From contig CAWETL010000009.1 of NCBI GenBank assembly GCA_963812085.1, forward strand, positions 558,001 to 622,000: a stretch of 64,000 nucleotides of DNA. Direction: 5' to 3'. Positions 26,378-34,664 of the stretch are shown piece by piece. The stretch is from SPDF01 sp963812085. GTDB taxonomy: Bacteria; Gemmatimonadota; Gemmatimonadetes; Gemmatimonadales; GWC2-71-9. The translations under genes were made by a program, and so were the position numbers. Each line of letters begins with the position of its first letter. Position 1 is the first letter of the stretch. The notes under the pieces are model-generated. The model saw only the letters and a program-made list of their open reading frames with translations. It was not told the DNA's origin and made no database searches.

Positions 26378-27592
26378 ATGATGTTCGGCGAGACGATCGC
26401 GGTCGCCTTCCAGTCGATCCGCGCCAACAAGCTCCGGGCGTCCCTCACGATGCTCGGCGTGATCATCGGCGTCGCCGCCGTCATCGCGATGGTGGCGCTC
26501 GGCAACGGCGCCCAGCGCGCCGTGAACGACCGGATCGCCGCGCTGGGCGCCAACCTGCTCACCATCTACCCCGGTCAGATGTTCCGCATGGGCGTGGCGT
26601 CGAACGTCCGGGTGAGCCTCACCACGGACGACGCGGAGGCGCTCAAGCGCGACGCGACGCTGCTCTCCGCCGTGGTGCCCGAGATGCAGTCGCAGCTGCA
26701 GGTCAAGTACGGCAACAAGAACATCAACTCCAACATCATCGGCACCACGGCCAACTACGCCGAGGTGCGAAACTACACCGTCCCCTACGGCCGGATGTTC
26801 ACCCAGGGCGACGACCAGGGCCGGGAACGCTACGCCGTCCTCGGGTGGGACGTGCCGGAGTTGCTCGGCGGCAACGCCGCCGCGATGATCGGCCAGACCA
26901 TCATGCTCCGGGGCATTCCGTTCGAGATCATCGGCGTGCTGAGCCGGAAGGGCTCCGCCGGGTCGTTCCAGAACCCGGACGAGCAGATTCTCATTCCCCT
27001 GCAAACCGCGCGGTACCGGATCTTCGGCAGCGACCGCCTCCGGTCCATGACGGTCCAGGTGGCCCCGGGCGTGCCGCTACAGCAGGGCATGGTGGATTTC
27101 GAGCGGATCCTCCGCCGGGAGCACAAGATCCGGCCGGGCGCCGACAACGATTTCCAGGTCCGCAACCAGCAGGACATCCTGGCCACGCAGCAGCAGGCCA
27201 CCCAGGTCTTCACCGCGCTGCTGGCCAGCATCGCCGGGGTCAGCCTCCTGGTGGGTGGCATCGGGATCATGAACATCATGCTGGTCTCGGTCACCGAGCG
27301 CACCCGCGAGATCGGCATCCGGAAGGCGCTCGGCGCCACCCGGGCCAACATCCTCCTGCAGTTCCTGATCGAGGCGATGGTGCTGTCCTTCGTCGGCGGG
27401 ACCCTGGGCATTCTGCTGGGGAGCGGCACCGCAGTGGCGTTGTCCAGGCTGGCGGGGTGGAACACGTTCATCTCGCCGACGGCCATCGTCGTGGCATTCG
27501 TGTTCAGCGCCGGCGTCGGCCTGTTCTTCGGCATCTGGCCCGCCCGACGCGCCGCCCGGCTCGATCCCATCATCGCCCTGCGCTATGAGTAG
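26378..27592 (+). CDS. MacB-like ABC transporter permease (FtsX fold)
   Basis: The 404 residues have an N-terminal membrane helix (ASLTMLGVIIGVAAVIAMVAL), a periplasmic MacB core domain (about 45-270) and three C-terminal helices with GVSLLVGGIGIMNIMLVSVTER and TREIGIRKALGA, diagnostic for the MacB/FtsX family. It transmits ATPase strokes to the periplasm (mechanotransmission) rather than forming a channel. It ends in DPIIALRYE, the common MacB terminus, so it is complete. It overlaps the RidA-like gene by 8 nt. Confidence 0.93.
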   Translation: MMFGETIAVAFQSIRANKLRASLTMLGVIIGVAAVIAMVALGNGAQRAVNDRIAALGANLLTIYPGQMFRMGVASNVRVSLTTDDAEALKRDATLLSAVVPEMQSQLQVKYGNKNINSNIIGTTANYAEVRNYTVPYGRMFTQGDDQGRERYAVLGWDVPELLGGNAAAMIGQTIMLRGIPFEIIGVLSRKGSAGSFQNPDEQILIPLQTARYRIFGSDRLRSMTVQVAPGVPLQQGMVDFERILRREHKIRPGADNDFQVRNQQDILATQQQATQVFTALLASIAGVSLLVGGIGIMNIMLVSVTERTREIGIRKALGATRANILLQFLIEAMVLSFVGGTLGILLGSGTAVALSRLAGWNTFISPTAIVVAFVFSAGVGLFFGIWPARRAARLDPIIALRYE

Positions 27593-28136
27593 GGCCGCAC
27601 TCGCGGCCCTCACCCTCCTGGTCCTCGGCGGCTGCGGCCCGGCGGCAGCGCCGGCCAGCAGCCCGGGGGGCCCGGGCCGGATCTACCCGATGGCGCCGCC
27701 TGCCCCGGAGTTCCTCCAGGCGCCCGCCGTCCCCGCGATCGCCGGCTTCAGCAGCGCGGTCAAGGTCGGGCAGACGGTCTACCTGGCCGGGCAGGTGCCG
27801 CTGGACAGCACCGGCCTCCTCGTGGGCCGCGGCGACCGGACCGCCCAGCTGCGCCAGGCGCTGGCCAACGCCAGCGCCGTCGTGCGGTATGCGCGCGGCG
27901 TGCCGGCCGACATCATCCGGCTCACCATTTACTGCGTCGGATGCACCCCCGGAGACTTCGACAACCTTCGTGCCGAGGCCGCCGGTCTCTTTCCGAAGGA
28001 CGAGGGCGCCGCCCTGACCATGCTTGGCGTGGCCGCGCTGCCGGAGCCCGAGCTGCTGGTGGCGGTGGACGCCGTGGCGGTGCTTCGCGGGGCCTATCCC
28101 GATCGGAATCGTGACCCCGGGACCACCCCACAGTAG
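27585..28136 (+). CDS. RidA-like (YjgF/YER057c/UK114) lipoprotein
   Basis: A lipobox (VLGGC, Cys about 17) precedes a RidA-fold domain from about residue 50 (FSSAVKVGQTVYLAGQVPLD, QLRQALANASAVVRYAR, IIRLTIYCVG). RidA is normally cytosolic and hydrolyses reactive enamines; export as a lipoprotein is unusual. The catalytic Arg of RidA (in PARS, before the VARLP strand) appears to be replaced by a non-basic residue in GAALTMLGVAALPEPE, so deaminase activity is not expected. It overlaps the permease gene by 8 nt and may be an accessory of the exporter; that is inference. Confidence 0.7.
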   Translation: MSRAALAALTLLVLGGCGPAAAPASSPGGPGRIYPMAPPAPEFLQAPAVPAIAGFSSAVKVGQTVYLAGQVPLDSTGLLVGRGDRTAQLRQALANASAVVRYARGVPADIIRLTIYCVGCTPGDFDNLRAEAAGLFPKDEGAALTMLGVAALPEPELLVAVDAVAVLRGAYPDRNRDPGTTPQ

Positions 28137-28139
28137 ATT
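28134..28139 (+). promoter_or_regulatory. Candidate -10 box (TAGATT) overlapping a stop codon
   Basis: TAGATT includes the TAG stop of the RidA-like gene and lies 7 nt before the ATG at 28147. GTGACC 17 nt upstream (28111-28116) matches four of six -35 positions. A leaderless mRNA would result. Confidence 0.35.
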
Positions 28140-28146
28140 GTCCTGA

Positions 28147-30396
28147 ATGCTTATTCCCCTCCTGGCCGTCCTGGTGCAGAATCCGCTCCAGGCTCCCTCG
28201 CCATCGGTCACGATCCCGCGCATCGACACCGTCATCACGGTCGACGGGAAGCTGGACGAGCCGGTCTGGGCAAGGGCCGCGCGTCTCGAGGGCTTCCACC
28301 AGTATCGCCCGGTGGACGGCCGGCCCGCCGAGGAAGAGACCATCCTGCTCGTCTGGTACTCGCCCACCGCCGTTCATATCGGCGTGATCGCGCACGACAC
28401 CGACCCCGGCAGCATCCGCGCCACCTTCACCGACCGCGACAAGATCGACGGCGAGGACCGGGTCCGGATCTACCTGGACACGTTCAACGATCGCCGCCGC
28501 GCGGCGTTCTTCGGCGTGAACGGCCTCGGGGTCCAGGAGGACGGGCTCCGGAGCGAGACCGGCACGAACGCCGGCAGCCTCTTCGGCGGCCAGGACGACC
28601 TCAACGTCGACTTCCTCTGGGATTCGAAGGGCCAGTTGACGGACCGCGGGTACGAGGTCGAGATCCGCATCCCCTTCAAGAGCCTCCAGTACAGTTCCGG
28701 CCCGCAGACCTGGGGGTTCAACGCGGTCCGTTACGTGAAGCGAAGCGCGTTCGAGGACACCTGGACCGACGTGCGCCGGGCCAACTCCAGCTTTCTGGCG
28801 CAGGAGGGAACCATCACCGGCCTCGCGGACATGCAGCGCGGCGTGGTGCTGGAGGCCCAACCTTTCGTGACCGCCTCCTGGAACGGCAGCCGCGACGACG
28901 CCGGGACCTTTGCGCGCGGCGACCCGTCGCCGAGCGCGGGCGTCAACCTGCAGGTCGCGACCACCAGCATGGCGTTCGACGGCACCATCAACCCCGACTT
29001 CAGCCAGATCGAGTCCGACGCCAGCCTGATCACGGTGAACGAGCGGTTTGCCCTCTTCCTGCCCGAAAAGCGGCCGTTCTTCCTCAAGGGCATCGACCTG
29101 TTCACCACCCCCGGGCAGCTGATCTACACCCGGCGGATCGCCGACCCGATCGGGGGCGCCAAGCTCACCGGCAAGCTGGGCCGCAACAGCATCGCCTACC
29201 TGGGCGCCGTCGATGAGCTTCCGGGCGACAACGCAGTCTTCAATATCCTGCGGGTGCGCCGTGACCTCGGCACGAACAGTGTGGCCGGGCTGACCTACAC
29301 CGACCGGATCCAGGGCAACGCGTACAACCGCGTCCTGGAGGGCGACGCGCACATCGTCTTCGCCACCCTGTATTTCGTGGAGGCCCAGTACGGACAGTCC
29401 TGGACGTATCTCGATGACGGGCTGGCCACGGCCAGCGACCCCATCTGGAAGCTGACGTTCGACCGGACCGGCCGGACCTGGGGATTCAACTACAGCATCA
29501 ACGGGATCGGCACGGACTTCGTGGCCGGGGCCGGGTTCGTGCCCCGCAACGATATCGTGACGGCGCACATCTTCAACCGATTCTCCTTGTACGGGGCCAA
29601 GGGCGCGCTGCTGGAGAATTTCACGACCTTCTTCGGCCCCACTTGGCTGTACGACTACCAGGACTTCGGCCACACCGCGCCGCTCGAGGGCAACGAGGAA
29701 ATCACCTTCCAGTTCCAGCTGCGCGGGGGCTGGCAGCTCAGCAGCGCTGTCCAGCGGGACTACACGACCTTCGACCCGCTCTCCTACACCGGCATCGAGA
29801 CCGCGCCGGGGGTGCCGTTCGCGCCGCCGCCGACGCTGGACAACCTGTTCACGGGGTCACTCTCCGTCACCACGCCGACCTACAAGACCTTCAACGCGGC
29901 CGTCACCTTCAAGGCCGGCGAGACGCCGCTCTACGCCGAGGGAAGCGCGGGGAAGGGCGCCGTCCTCACCGCGAGCCTCAATCTCCGCCCGACCACCACG
30001 GTACGCCTGGCGGGCAGTCTGGCCTACGCTCACCTGACGCGCGCCTCCGACGGGTCGGAGTTCGCCAACAGCGTGATTCCCCGGTTCAAGGTCGAGTTCC
30101 AGCCCTCGGTTCCGCTGTTCTTTCGCGTCATCGCGGAGTACCAGTCCACCCGGCAGGACGCGCTGTACGATCCGGTCACCGGCCAGGTCCTGCTGGTCAA
30201 CGGCGTGCCGTCCACCCCGGTCAATTCCGGCAGCCTGCAGGTGAACTGGCTGGCGTCCTACGAGCCCAGCCCCGGCACCGTCGCGTTCCTCGGCTACGGC
30301 TCCACATCGTCCACCGACGCCGCATTCGAGTTCAACACGCTGCAGCGCCAAGCCGACGGTTTCTTCCTGAAGCTCGCGTATCTCTACCGCCGGTAG
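28147..30396 (+). CDS. DUF5916-type protein with N-terminal CBM9-like domain
   Basis: The 749-residue protein starts with a short hydrophobic leader (MLIPLLAVLV) and a carbohydrate-family-9-binding-like domain (DGKLDEPVWARAARLEGF, YSPTAVHIGVIAHD, FTDRDKIDGEDRVRIYLDTFNDRR). The rest is beta-strand rich, with FSQIESDASLITVNERFALFLPEKRPFF, the block I associate with DUF5916, and ends in an aromatic terminal strand (LKLAYLYRR). It probably forms an outer-membrane barrel with a periplasmic or surface sugar-binding-like head. Function is unknown. It may have its own promoter. Confidence 0.75.
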   Translation: MLIPLLAVLVQNPLQAPSPSVTIPRIDTVITVDGKLDEPVWARAARLEGFHQYRPVDGRPAEEETILLVWYSPTAVHIGVIAHDTDPGSIRATFTDRDKIDGEDRVRIYLDTFNDRRRAAFFGVNGLGVQEDGLRSETGTNAGSLFGGQDDLNVDFLWDSKGQLTDRGYEVEIRIPFKSLQYSSGPQTWGFNAVRYVKRSAFEDTWTDVRRANSSFLAQEGTITGLADMQRGVVLEAQPFVTASWNGSRDDAGTFARGDPSPSAGVNLQVATTSMAFDGTINPDFSQIESDASLITVNERFALFLPEKRPFFLKGIDLFTTPGQLIYTRRIADPIGGAKLTGKLGRNSIAYLGAVDELPGDNAVFNILRVRRDLGTNSVAGLTYTDRIQGNAYNRVLEGDAHIVFATLYFVEAQYGQSWTYLDDGLATASDPIWKLTFDRTGRTWGFNYSINGIGTDFVAGAGFVPRNDIVTAHIFNRFSLYGAKGALLENFTTFFGPTWLYDYQDFGHTAPLEGNEEITFQFQLRGGWQLSSAVQRDYTTFDPLSYTGIETAPGVPFAPPPTLDNLFTGSLSVTTPTYKTFNAAVTFKAGETPLYAEGSAGKGAVLTASLNLRPTTTVRLAGSLAYAHLTRASDGSEFANSVIPRFKVEFQPSVPLFFRVIAEYQSTRQDALYDPVTGQVLLVNGVPSTPVNSGSLQVNWLASYEPSPGTVAFLGYGSTSSTDAAFEFNTLQRQADGFFLKLAYLYRR

Positions 30397-30494
30397 GCCG
30401 GGCGGTGAAGTGACAGGCCGCGTCCGGCCTGCTTGCGCCCCCCGGCACGCGACCCCAACATAAGACCAGAAGGTTTCCCGTTTTCGGAGGCGTC

Positions 30495-31493
30495 GTGCGC
30501 CGTTCCACCATCCTCGGCACCGGATTCTGCGTGCCCGATCGCGTCGTGACCAATGATGACCTGGCCGCGACCATGGATACGTCCGACCAGTGGATCCGCG
30601 AGCGCACCGGCATCGAGCAGCGTCACTGGGTCCGCGAGGGCCAGACCTCGGTGGACCTGGCGCTCCCCGCCGCACAGCGCGCGCTGGAGGCGGCGGGACT
30701 CGAGCCGCACGACCTCGACGCCATCGTCTTCGCGACCTCCAGCCCGGATCATTTCTGCCCAGGCAACGGGGTGTACCTGCAGCGGGCGCTCGGGGCCGGC
30801 AACCTGCCGGCCCTCGACATCCGCACCCAGTGCAGCGGATTCGTGTACGGCCTGTCCGTGGCTGATGCGTGGATTCGTGCCGGGCAATTCGAGCGAATCC
30901 TGCTCATCGGCCAGGAGATCCAGTCCACCGGCATGGACGTCAGCACGGCCGGCCGGCATACGGCCGTGATCTTCGCGGACGGGGCCGGCGCTGCGGTGCT
31001 CGGGCCGATCGAGACCAAGGAGGAGCGCGGCCTGCTGGCGTTCGACCTCCACAGTGACGGGGACTACGCCGAAAAACTCTGGGTGGACGCCCCGGGGTCG
31101 ATGTACCACCCGCGCATCACGACGCAACAGCTGGCGGAAGGCCGCCAGTGGCTGCAGATGGACGGCCGCGAGGTGTTCCGCCACGCCGTGACGAAGATGC
31201 CGGAGTCGGCGTCGGCGGCCCTGGCCAAGACGGGCCATGCCTGGAACGACGTCAACCTGCTGATCCCCCATCAGGCCAACCTGCGGATCTCCGAGGCCGT
31301 CCAGAAGTCGCTCCGCCTCCGGGACGACCAGGTCTACAACAACATCCAGCGCTACGGCAACACCACCGCGGCGACGATCCCGATCGCGCTCGACGAGTGC
31401 GTCCGGAGCGGCCGCCTCAAGTCGGGCGACCTGCTGGTCGTGACGGCGTTCGGCTCGGGGTTCATGTGGGGGAGTTGTGTGATTCGGTGGTAG
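30495..31493 (+). CDS. fabH: Beta-ketoacyl-ACP synthase III
   Basis: This 332-residue thiolase-fold enzyme starts fatty-acid synthesis by condensing an acyl-CoA with malonyl-ACP. The Cys-His-Asn triad is present: C113 in TQCSGFVYGL, H259 in LIPHQANLRI and N289 in RYGNTTAATIP. The N terminus (STILGTGFCVPDRVVTN) and SDQWIRERTGI are typical FabH. The GTG at 30495 has GGAGG six nt upstream. Other fab genes are absent here, so it may be a second, specialised KAS III rather than the housekeeping copy. Confidence 0.92.
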   Translation: MRRSTILGTGFCVPDRVVTNDDLAATMDTSDQWIRERTGIEQRHWVREGQTSVDLALPAAQRALEAAGLEPHDLDAIVFATSSPDHFCPGNGVYLQRALGAGNLPALDIRTQCSGFVYGLSVADAWIRAGQFERILLIGQEIQSTGMDVSTAGRHTAVIFADGAGAAVLGPIETKEERGLLAFDLHSDGDYAEKLWVDAPGSMYHPRITTQQLAEGRQWLQMDGREVFRHAVTKMPESASAALAKTGHAWNDVNLLIPHQANLRISEAVQKSLRLRDDQVYNNIQRYGNTTAATIPIALDECVRSGRLKSGDLLVVTAFGSGFMWGSCVIRW

Positions 31494-31530
31494 CGGCGGG
31501 GTAGGGAGGCAGGGAGGCAGGTGCTCGGCC

Positions 31531-31600
31531 GTCATCCCGGCGCAAGCCGGGATCCAGTTGGAGTCGAGGGAAATGGACCCCGGGTTGCGCCGGGGTGACG
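31531..31600. repeat. BIME-like element: two inverted copies of a 26-nt palindromic repeat
   Basis: The left arm runs GTCATCCCGGCG then CAAGCCGGGATCCA. The right arm, read on the other strand, is almost the same (GTCACCCCGGCG then CAACCCGGGGTCCA). Each arm is itself a hairpin and the two are in inverted orientation about 18 nt apart. The same unit occurs twice at 37118-37177. It lies downstream of fabH and may help end its transcript. Confidence 0.85.
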
Positions 31601-31618
31601 GGCAGCGGGGTACCGGGT

Positions 31619-31641
31619 GAAACATCTCACCGTGATGTTTC
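31619..31641. promoter_or_regulatory. Perfect 8-bp inverted repeat, candidate operator
   Basis: GAAACATC at 31619-31626 and GATGTTTC at 31634-31641 form a perfect inverted repeat with a 7-nt spacer, 35 nt before the ATG at 31676. Its low GC content stands out, and a dimeric repressor site is plausible. The regulator is unknown. Confidence 0.4.
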
Positions 31642-31675
31642 GTACTGAAACACGCCAACAACCTCAGAGGACATT

Positions 31676-31942
31676 ATGGGCCTCATCGCCCTGCTCGTCA
31701 CCGTGGCCGCCGCCGTCGGCGGCTTTGCCATCGCCCGCAGATTCGTCCGTCGGCGCCTGCGCTTCGTCGATGGCGTCTACAGCCCCGCCGCGCCCTATGT
31801 CGCCGGGCTCGTCGCCGCCCTCCTGGCCTGGCCGGTCGCCCTGCTCCCGATCGTGACCGGCGTAACGGCGGCCATCTTCGGCATCGGCGCCGGCGTGGGC
31901 ACGGCGAGCGGAGTCAAGGCGCTTCGGCGCGGCGATGGCTAG
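31676..31942 (+). CDS. Small two-helix membrane protein
   Basis: This 88-residue protein has two membrane segments (1-19, LIALLVTVAAAVGGFAIA; and about 42-75, VAGLVAALLAWPVALLPIV continuing into a Gly/Ala-rich helix) joined by a basic loop (RRFVRRRLRF). AGAGG lies five nt before the ATG, a better ribosome site than most genes here have. I do not recognise a family. A palindromic operator candidate upstream suggests its own regulation. Confidence 0.65.
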   Translation: MGLIALLVTVAAAVGGFAIARRFVRRRLRFVDGVYSPAAPYVAGLVAALLAWPVALLPIVTGVTAAIFGIGAGVGTASGVKALRRGDG

Positions 31943-31958
31943 CGCGCCCGTCGCGCGC

Positions 31959-31964
31959 TATCTT
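31959..31964 (+). promoter_or_regulatory. Candidate -10 box (TATCTT) for the Fe-trafficking gene
   Basis: TATCTT lies exactly 6 nt before the ATG at 31971 with no Shine-Dalgarno in between, so translation would start at or next to the 5' end of the mRNA. Confidence 0.4.
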
Positions 31965-31970
31965 CGGCCC

Positions 31971-32213
31971 ATGCCGACCATTACCTGTACGCGCTGCGGG
32001 CAGAGCCGCGACCAGATGGCGTTCCGCCCCTTCCAGAACGACATTGGCCTCCGCGCCTTCGAACAGATCTGCGCCGTGTGTTGGGCTGAGTGGCTCAAGT
32101 ACCAGCAGCAACTCATCAACCACTACGGCCTGGATCTGCGAAGCCCGGAGGCCAAGAAGTTCCTGTTCGAGCAGATGGAGACCTACCTCTTCACCGCCGC
32201 CCCTCCCGCCTAG
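31971..32213 (+). CDS. Fe(2+)-trafficking / oxidative-damage-protection protein (YggX family)
   Basis: The 80-residue protein matches YggX in its second half: ICAVCWAEWLKYQQQLINHYGL, then SPEAKKFLFEQMETYLF, compare the E. coli WxxWxxxQxxLIN and EQEMxxFLF pattern. YggX protects Fe-S clusters and moves labile iron. Here the N terminus has CTRCG and the middle ICAVC, making two CxxC pairs where E. coli has one cysteine, so a bound zinc or iron is possible. The ATG at 31971 is the only start that keeps the CxxC at the N terminus. Its TAG shares CTAG with the convergent PDZ gene. Confidence 0.85.
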   Translation: MPTITCTRCGQSRDQMAFRPFQNDIGLRAFEQICAVCWAEWLKYQQQLINHYGLDLRSPEAKKFLFEQMETYLFTAAPPA

Positions 32214-33199
32214 TCGCGAATCGTGCCGGCCAGCGTGATCCGCTTCTTCTGGCGCATCACGTCGAGCCGGACGCTTTCCCCGGGCTCGTAGCTGCCGAGG
32301 ACGCGCATCAGCTGGCCGGGGCCCGTCACCTTGCGGCCGTCTACCGAGAGCACCACGTCGCCGGCCTTGAGCCCGAGGGGGGCCGGGTCCGGCACATCCA
32401 CGACCAGCACGCCCACCGTCGTCCCGAAATAACTGCCCAGCTGGGGATTGACCGGTGCGAGCTCGAGATCGAGCAGCGGGCCCGGTCCCATGAAGGCGTA
32501 CGGGGCTCCCCCGGGGGCCATGGCGCCCCGCGCCATCTCGCTCCGCCGCAGCGTGAGTTCGAGCGCGCGCTGGGCGTTATCCTGCCCGAGCGAGAATTCC
32601 TCGCCATCCGGCATCACCTTGAACCGGTAGTCGCCTTCGGGGCCGACCATCACCGCCAGGTTGTCCGGCTCCGCGGCGGTCACGACCTTGACCGACTTCT
32701 GCTTCTTGCCGCGACGAAAATCGACCGTCACGGTGTCATTCGGCTGCAGCTGGGCGACGAGTTCCACGAGCCGGAAGCCCGGATTGGACACCCGGACACC
32801 GGGTGTGGCCGAAGCCATCCGTGCCGCGAGCGGCGTCGAGCCGAACCGCACGATGATGTCGCCGGAGCGGAGGCCCGCCGAGGCGGCGGGGCCGCCGGGG
32901 GTCACCGCGTCGAGCAGGGCGCCGATGGAGTCGGTGTCCGACGGGCGAGTCCGCACCACCACCCCGATCCGCACCCGCCGCACGGCGAAGGCCTGCGCCA
33001 TCATCGGCTCCATCGAGTCGCGGAAGAAGAAGGTGCGCCGCCGTGCCGAGTCCATGCTCATCCGGAGCGAGTCTATCGCGGACGCCATCGAATCGGGACG
33101 GGGCGACCTCGGCGCGCGCCGGGCCGGGTTCTGTGCGGAAAGGGGCGCCGCAAGGGACACGGCCATGGAGAGAAAGAGGATGGTCCGGCGGAGCGGCAT
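32210..33199 (-). CDS. Exported protein with two PDZ domains
   Basis: The 329 residues start with a signal peptide (cleavage near LSAQ). An Arg/Asp-rich helical region follows, then PDZ 1 at about 75-180 (DAVTPGGPAASAGLRSGDIIVRFG) and PDZ 2 at about 240-325 (VPDPAPLGLKAGDVVLSVDGRKV). There is no protease domain, so it is a peptide-binding scaffold, perhaps recognising C termini of misfolded envelope proteins. It is the third gene of an operon with an ECF sigma and zinc anti-sigma factor, which suggests a role in regulated anti-sigma proteolysis or as a stress-regulon effector. Confidence 0.82.
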   Translation of the reverse strand: MPLRRTILFLSMAVSLAAPLSAQNPARRAPRSPRPDSMASAIDSLRMSMDSARRRTFFFRDSMEPMMAQAFAVRRVRIGVVVRTRPSDTDSIGALLDAVTPGGPAASAGLRSGDIIVRFGSTPLAARMASATPGVRVSNPGFRLVELVAQLQPNDTVTVDFRRGKKQKSVKVVTAAEPDNLAVMVGPEGDYRFKVMPDGEEFSLGQDNAQRALELTLRRSEMARGAMAPGGAPYAFMGPGPLLDLELAPVNPQLGSYFGTTVGVLVVDVPDPAPLGLKAGDVVLSVDGRKVTGPGQLMRVLGSYEPGESVRLDVMRQKKRITLAGTIRD

Positions 33200-33268
33200 G
33201 GTCAGAGGCCGACGTTGTGGGCGCGGGTGACATGGACATCGACCAGCGCATCCATCAGGCCTACGCGC

Positions 33269-33805
33269 TCACGCCAAAGGGTGAGCAGGGCGGCGTCGTC
33301 CGCCGCCGTTGCCGTTGAGCTGGGCCTGCCCGAGCTGGCGGTCCAGGTCGGCGATCCGGTCTTCCAGGGTGGCCACCGCGCTCGTGGTGTAGGTGTCGGT
33401 GACCCGTTCCTCGGCCCGGAGCTGGCGCAGCGCCTGCTCGAGCGTGGCGGACTCCGCCATGACCGCCGTGAGCTGGTCGGAGGCCGCGGCGGGCGTCGGC
33501 GCCATCAAGTCGTGCCCGACGACCGCAAGCAGGAGCGACGCCGCGAGCGCCAGGGCGCCGATTCCCGCCCGTCGCACCCGGAGCTGGCGGCGGTCGTGCC
33601 GGACCCGCTCCGCCACCGCCGCGAAACGGTCCTGCGGAGGCCGGAGCGTCGGCAGGGCCCGGAGCCGGGCCACGCGCTGGTGCAGGCGGTCGAGCTCACG
33701 GGCGCACTCGGGACACTCCTGCAGGTGCGCTTGCGCGTCGGCCGTGCCGGGTTCGCTCCCGGGGGTGCGGAGCGCCACGAGCTGTTCGATGGTGAGGTGC
33801 GTCAT
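33269..33805 (-). CDS. Zinc-type anti-sigma factor
   Basis: The 178-residue protein has the ZAS signature H-x3-C-x2-C in AHLQECPECAREL (residues about 28-40), a membrane helix around 85-105 (GALALAASLLLAVVG) and a periplasmic coiled coil (TLEQALRQLRAEER, ATLEDRIADLDRQLGQ). The start is the ATG at 33805, which overlaps the sigma gene stop (ATGA). It should hold the upstream-encoded ECF sigma at the inner membrane until released by an envelope signal. The downstream PDZ gene is 69 nt away. Confidence 0.88.
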   Translation of the reverse strand: MTHLTIEQLVALRTPGSEPGTADAQAHLQECPECARELDRLHQRVARLRALPTLRPPQDRFAAVAERVRHDRRQLRVRRAGIGALALAASLLLAVVGHDLMAPTPAAASDQLTAVMAESATLEQALRQLRAEERVTDTYTTSAVATLEDRIADLDRQLGQAQLNGNGGGRRRPAHPLA

Positions 33806-34356
33806 GCCCGCGCCTCCTCGCCGAGCCACAGGCGGAGCCTGGCGTGCGCCCGCGACAGCTGCGACTTCGAGAAGCTCGGCGTCTTGTCCATCATCCCGGC
33901 GATCTCTTCGTGGGTATATCCCTCGACGTCGTGGAGCCAGACCACGGCCCGCGACGTTTCCGGCAGGCGTTCGAGGGCGGCTTCGAGATCCATGCGGAGG
34001 GGGGTGTCTTCGCGACGGAAGGCGTGCACGTCGTCGTGCAGTTCGTCGGTCTCCCGGTACTTGTTCCGCCGGAGCCGCATCAACGCCTTGCTGGCGGCGA
34101 TGCGCCGAATCCAGCCCCAGAGCGGCCCGTCGCCCCGGTACTGGGTGATGCTGCGATAGACTTCGAAGAAGGTGTCCTGCAGGACGTCTTCCGCATCCTC
34201 CACCGTGCGGCAGATGCGGCGCGCCAGGTTGAAGACGGGGGCCTCGTAGGCCCGGTAGAGAATCTCCAGCGCGGCCGGATCGCCGACCCGCACCCGGGCG
34301 ACCACCGACTCGGCGTCACTGAGGAGATAGGAGTCCACCACGAGGGCCCTTGTCAT
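33802..34356 (-). CDS. ECF-type sigma factor (RpoE-like)
   Basis: This 184-residue sigma factor has region 2 (ALEILYRAYEAPVFNLARRI, DAEDVLQDTFFEVYRSITQY, PLWGWIRRIAASKALMRLRR) and region 4 (LPETSRAVVWLHDVEGYTHEEIAGMM, SQLSRAHARLRLWL). The start at ATG 34356 gives the usual short N terminus; in-frame sequence further upstream looks non-coding. It is the first gene of sigma, anti-sigma, PDZ. The 308-nt gap upstream contains an A+T-rich patch that could hold an autoregulated promoter. Confidence 0.9.
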   Translation of the reverse strand: MTRALVVDSYLLSDAESVVARVRVGDPAALEILYRAYEAPVFNLARRICRTVEDAEDVLQDTFFEVYRSITQYRGDGPLWGWIRRIAASKALMRLRRNKYRETDELHDDVHAFRREDTPLRMDLEAALERLPETSRAVVWLHDVEGYTHEEIAGMMDKTPSFSKSQLSRAHARLRLWLGEEARA

Positions 34357-34664
34357 AGGTGCGCTAAAGATGCGGGGGCGGCCCCGATCGTTGCAGGGGC
34401 GCGGGCCGGGAATGCGGGGGCCGGAGGAGACGAAGCAAGAGCGGGAATGGCAGACCGGGGGCAGAAACATCAATCATCGCGCAAGTCGTTATTTCACAGA
34501 CCTTTACGATTACTTGCCGACGTTTCGACTTTGCCCAGTTCAGGCGATCGCTTCGCTTCGCCCTCGGTCCGCCATCCCCAGCGCCCACCGCTGTCCCAAT
34601 CCCCACCAGCACCATACGTCCCTCGTCGGCCACCCGTTTCCCGGTCCCCTGATATCTTTGCCCC
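34357..34664. other. Divergent intergenic region between sigma factor and membrane ferritin
   Basis: These 308 nt separate two divergent genes. I find no reading frame with normal coding bias. A conspicuous A+T-rich patch occurs at about 34481-34525 in otherwise GC-rich DNA and is the likely promoter zone for the reverse sigma operon, but I cannot assign -35/-10 boxes with confidence. On the forward strand a TATCTT sits just before the ferritin ATG. Confidence 0.5.
34653..34658 (+). promoter_or_regulatory. Candidate -10 box (TATCTT) for membrane-bound ferritin gene
   Basis: TATCTT ends 6 nt before the ATG at 34665, the same spacing as before the Fe-trafficking gene. No ribosome-binding site is present between them. 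Confidence 0.4.
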
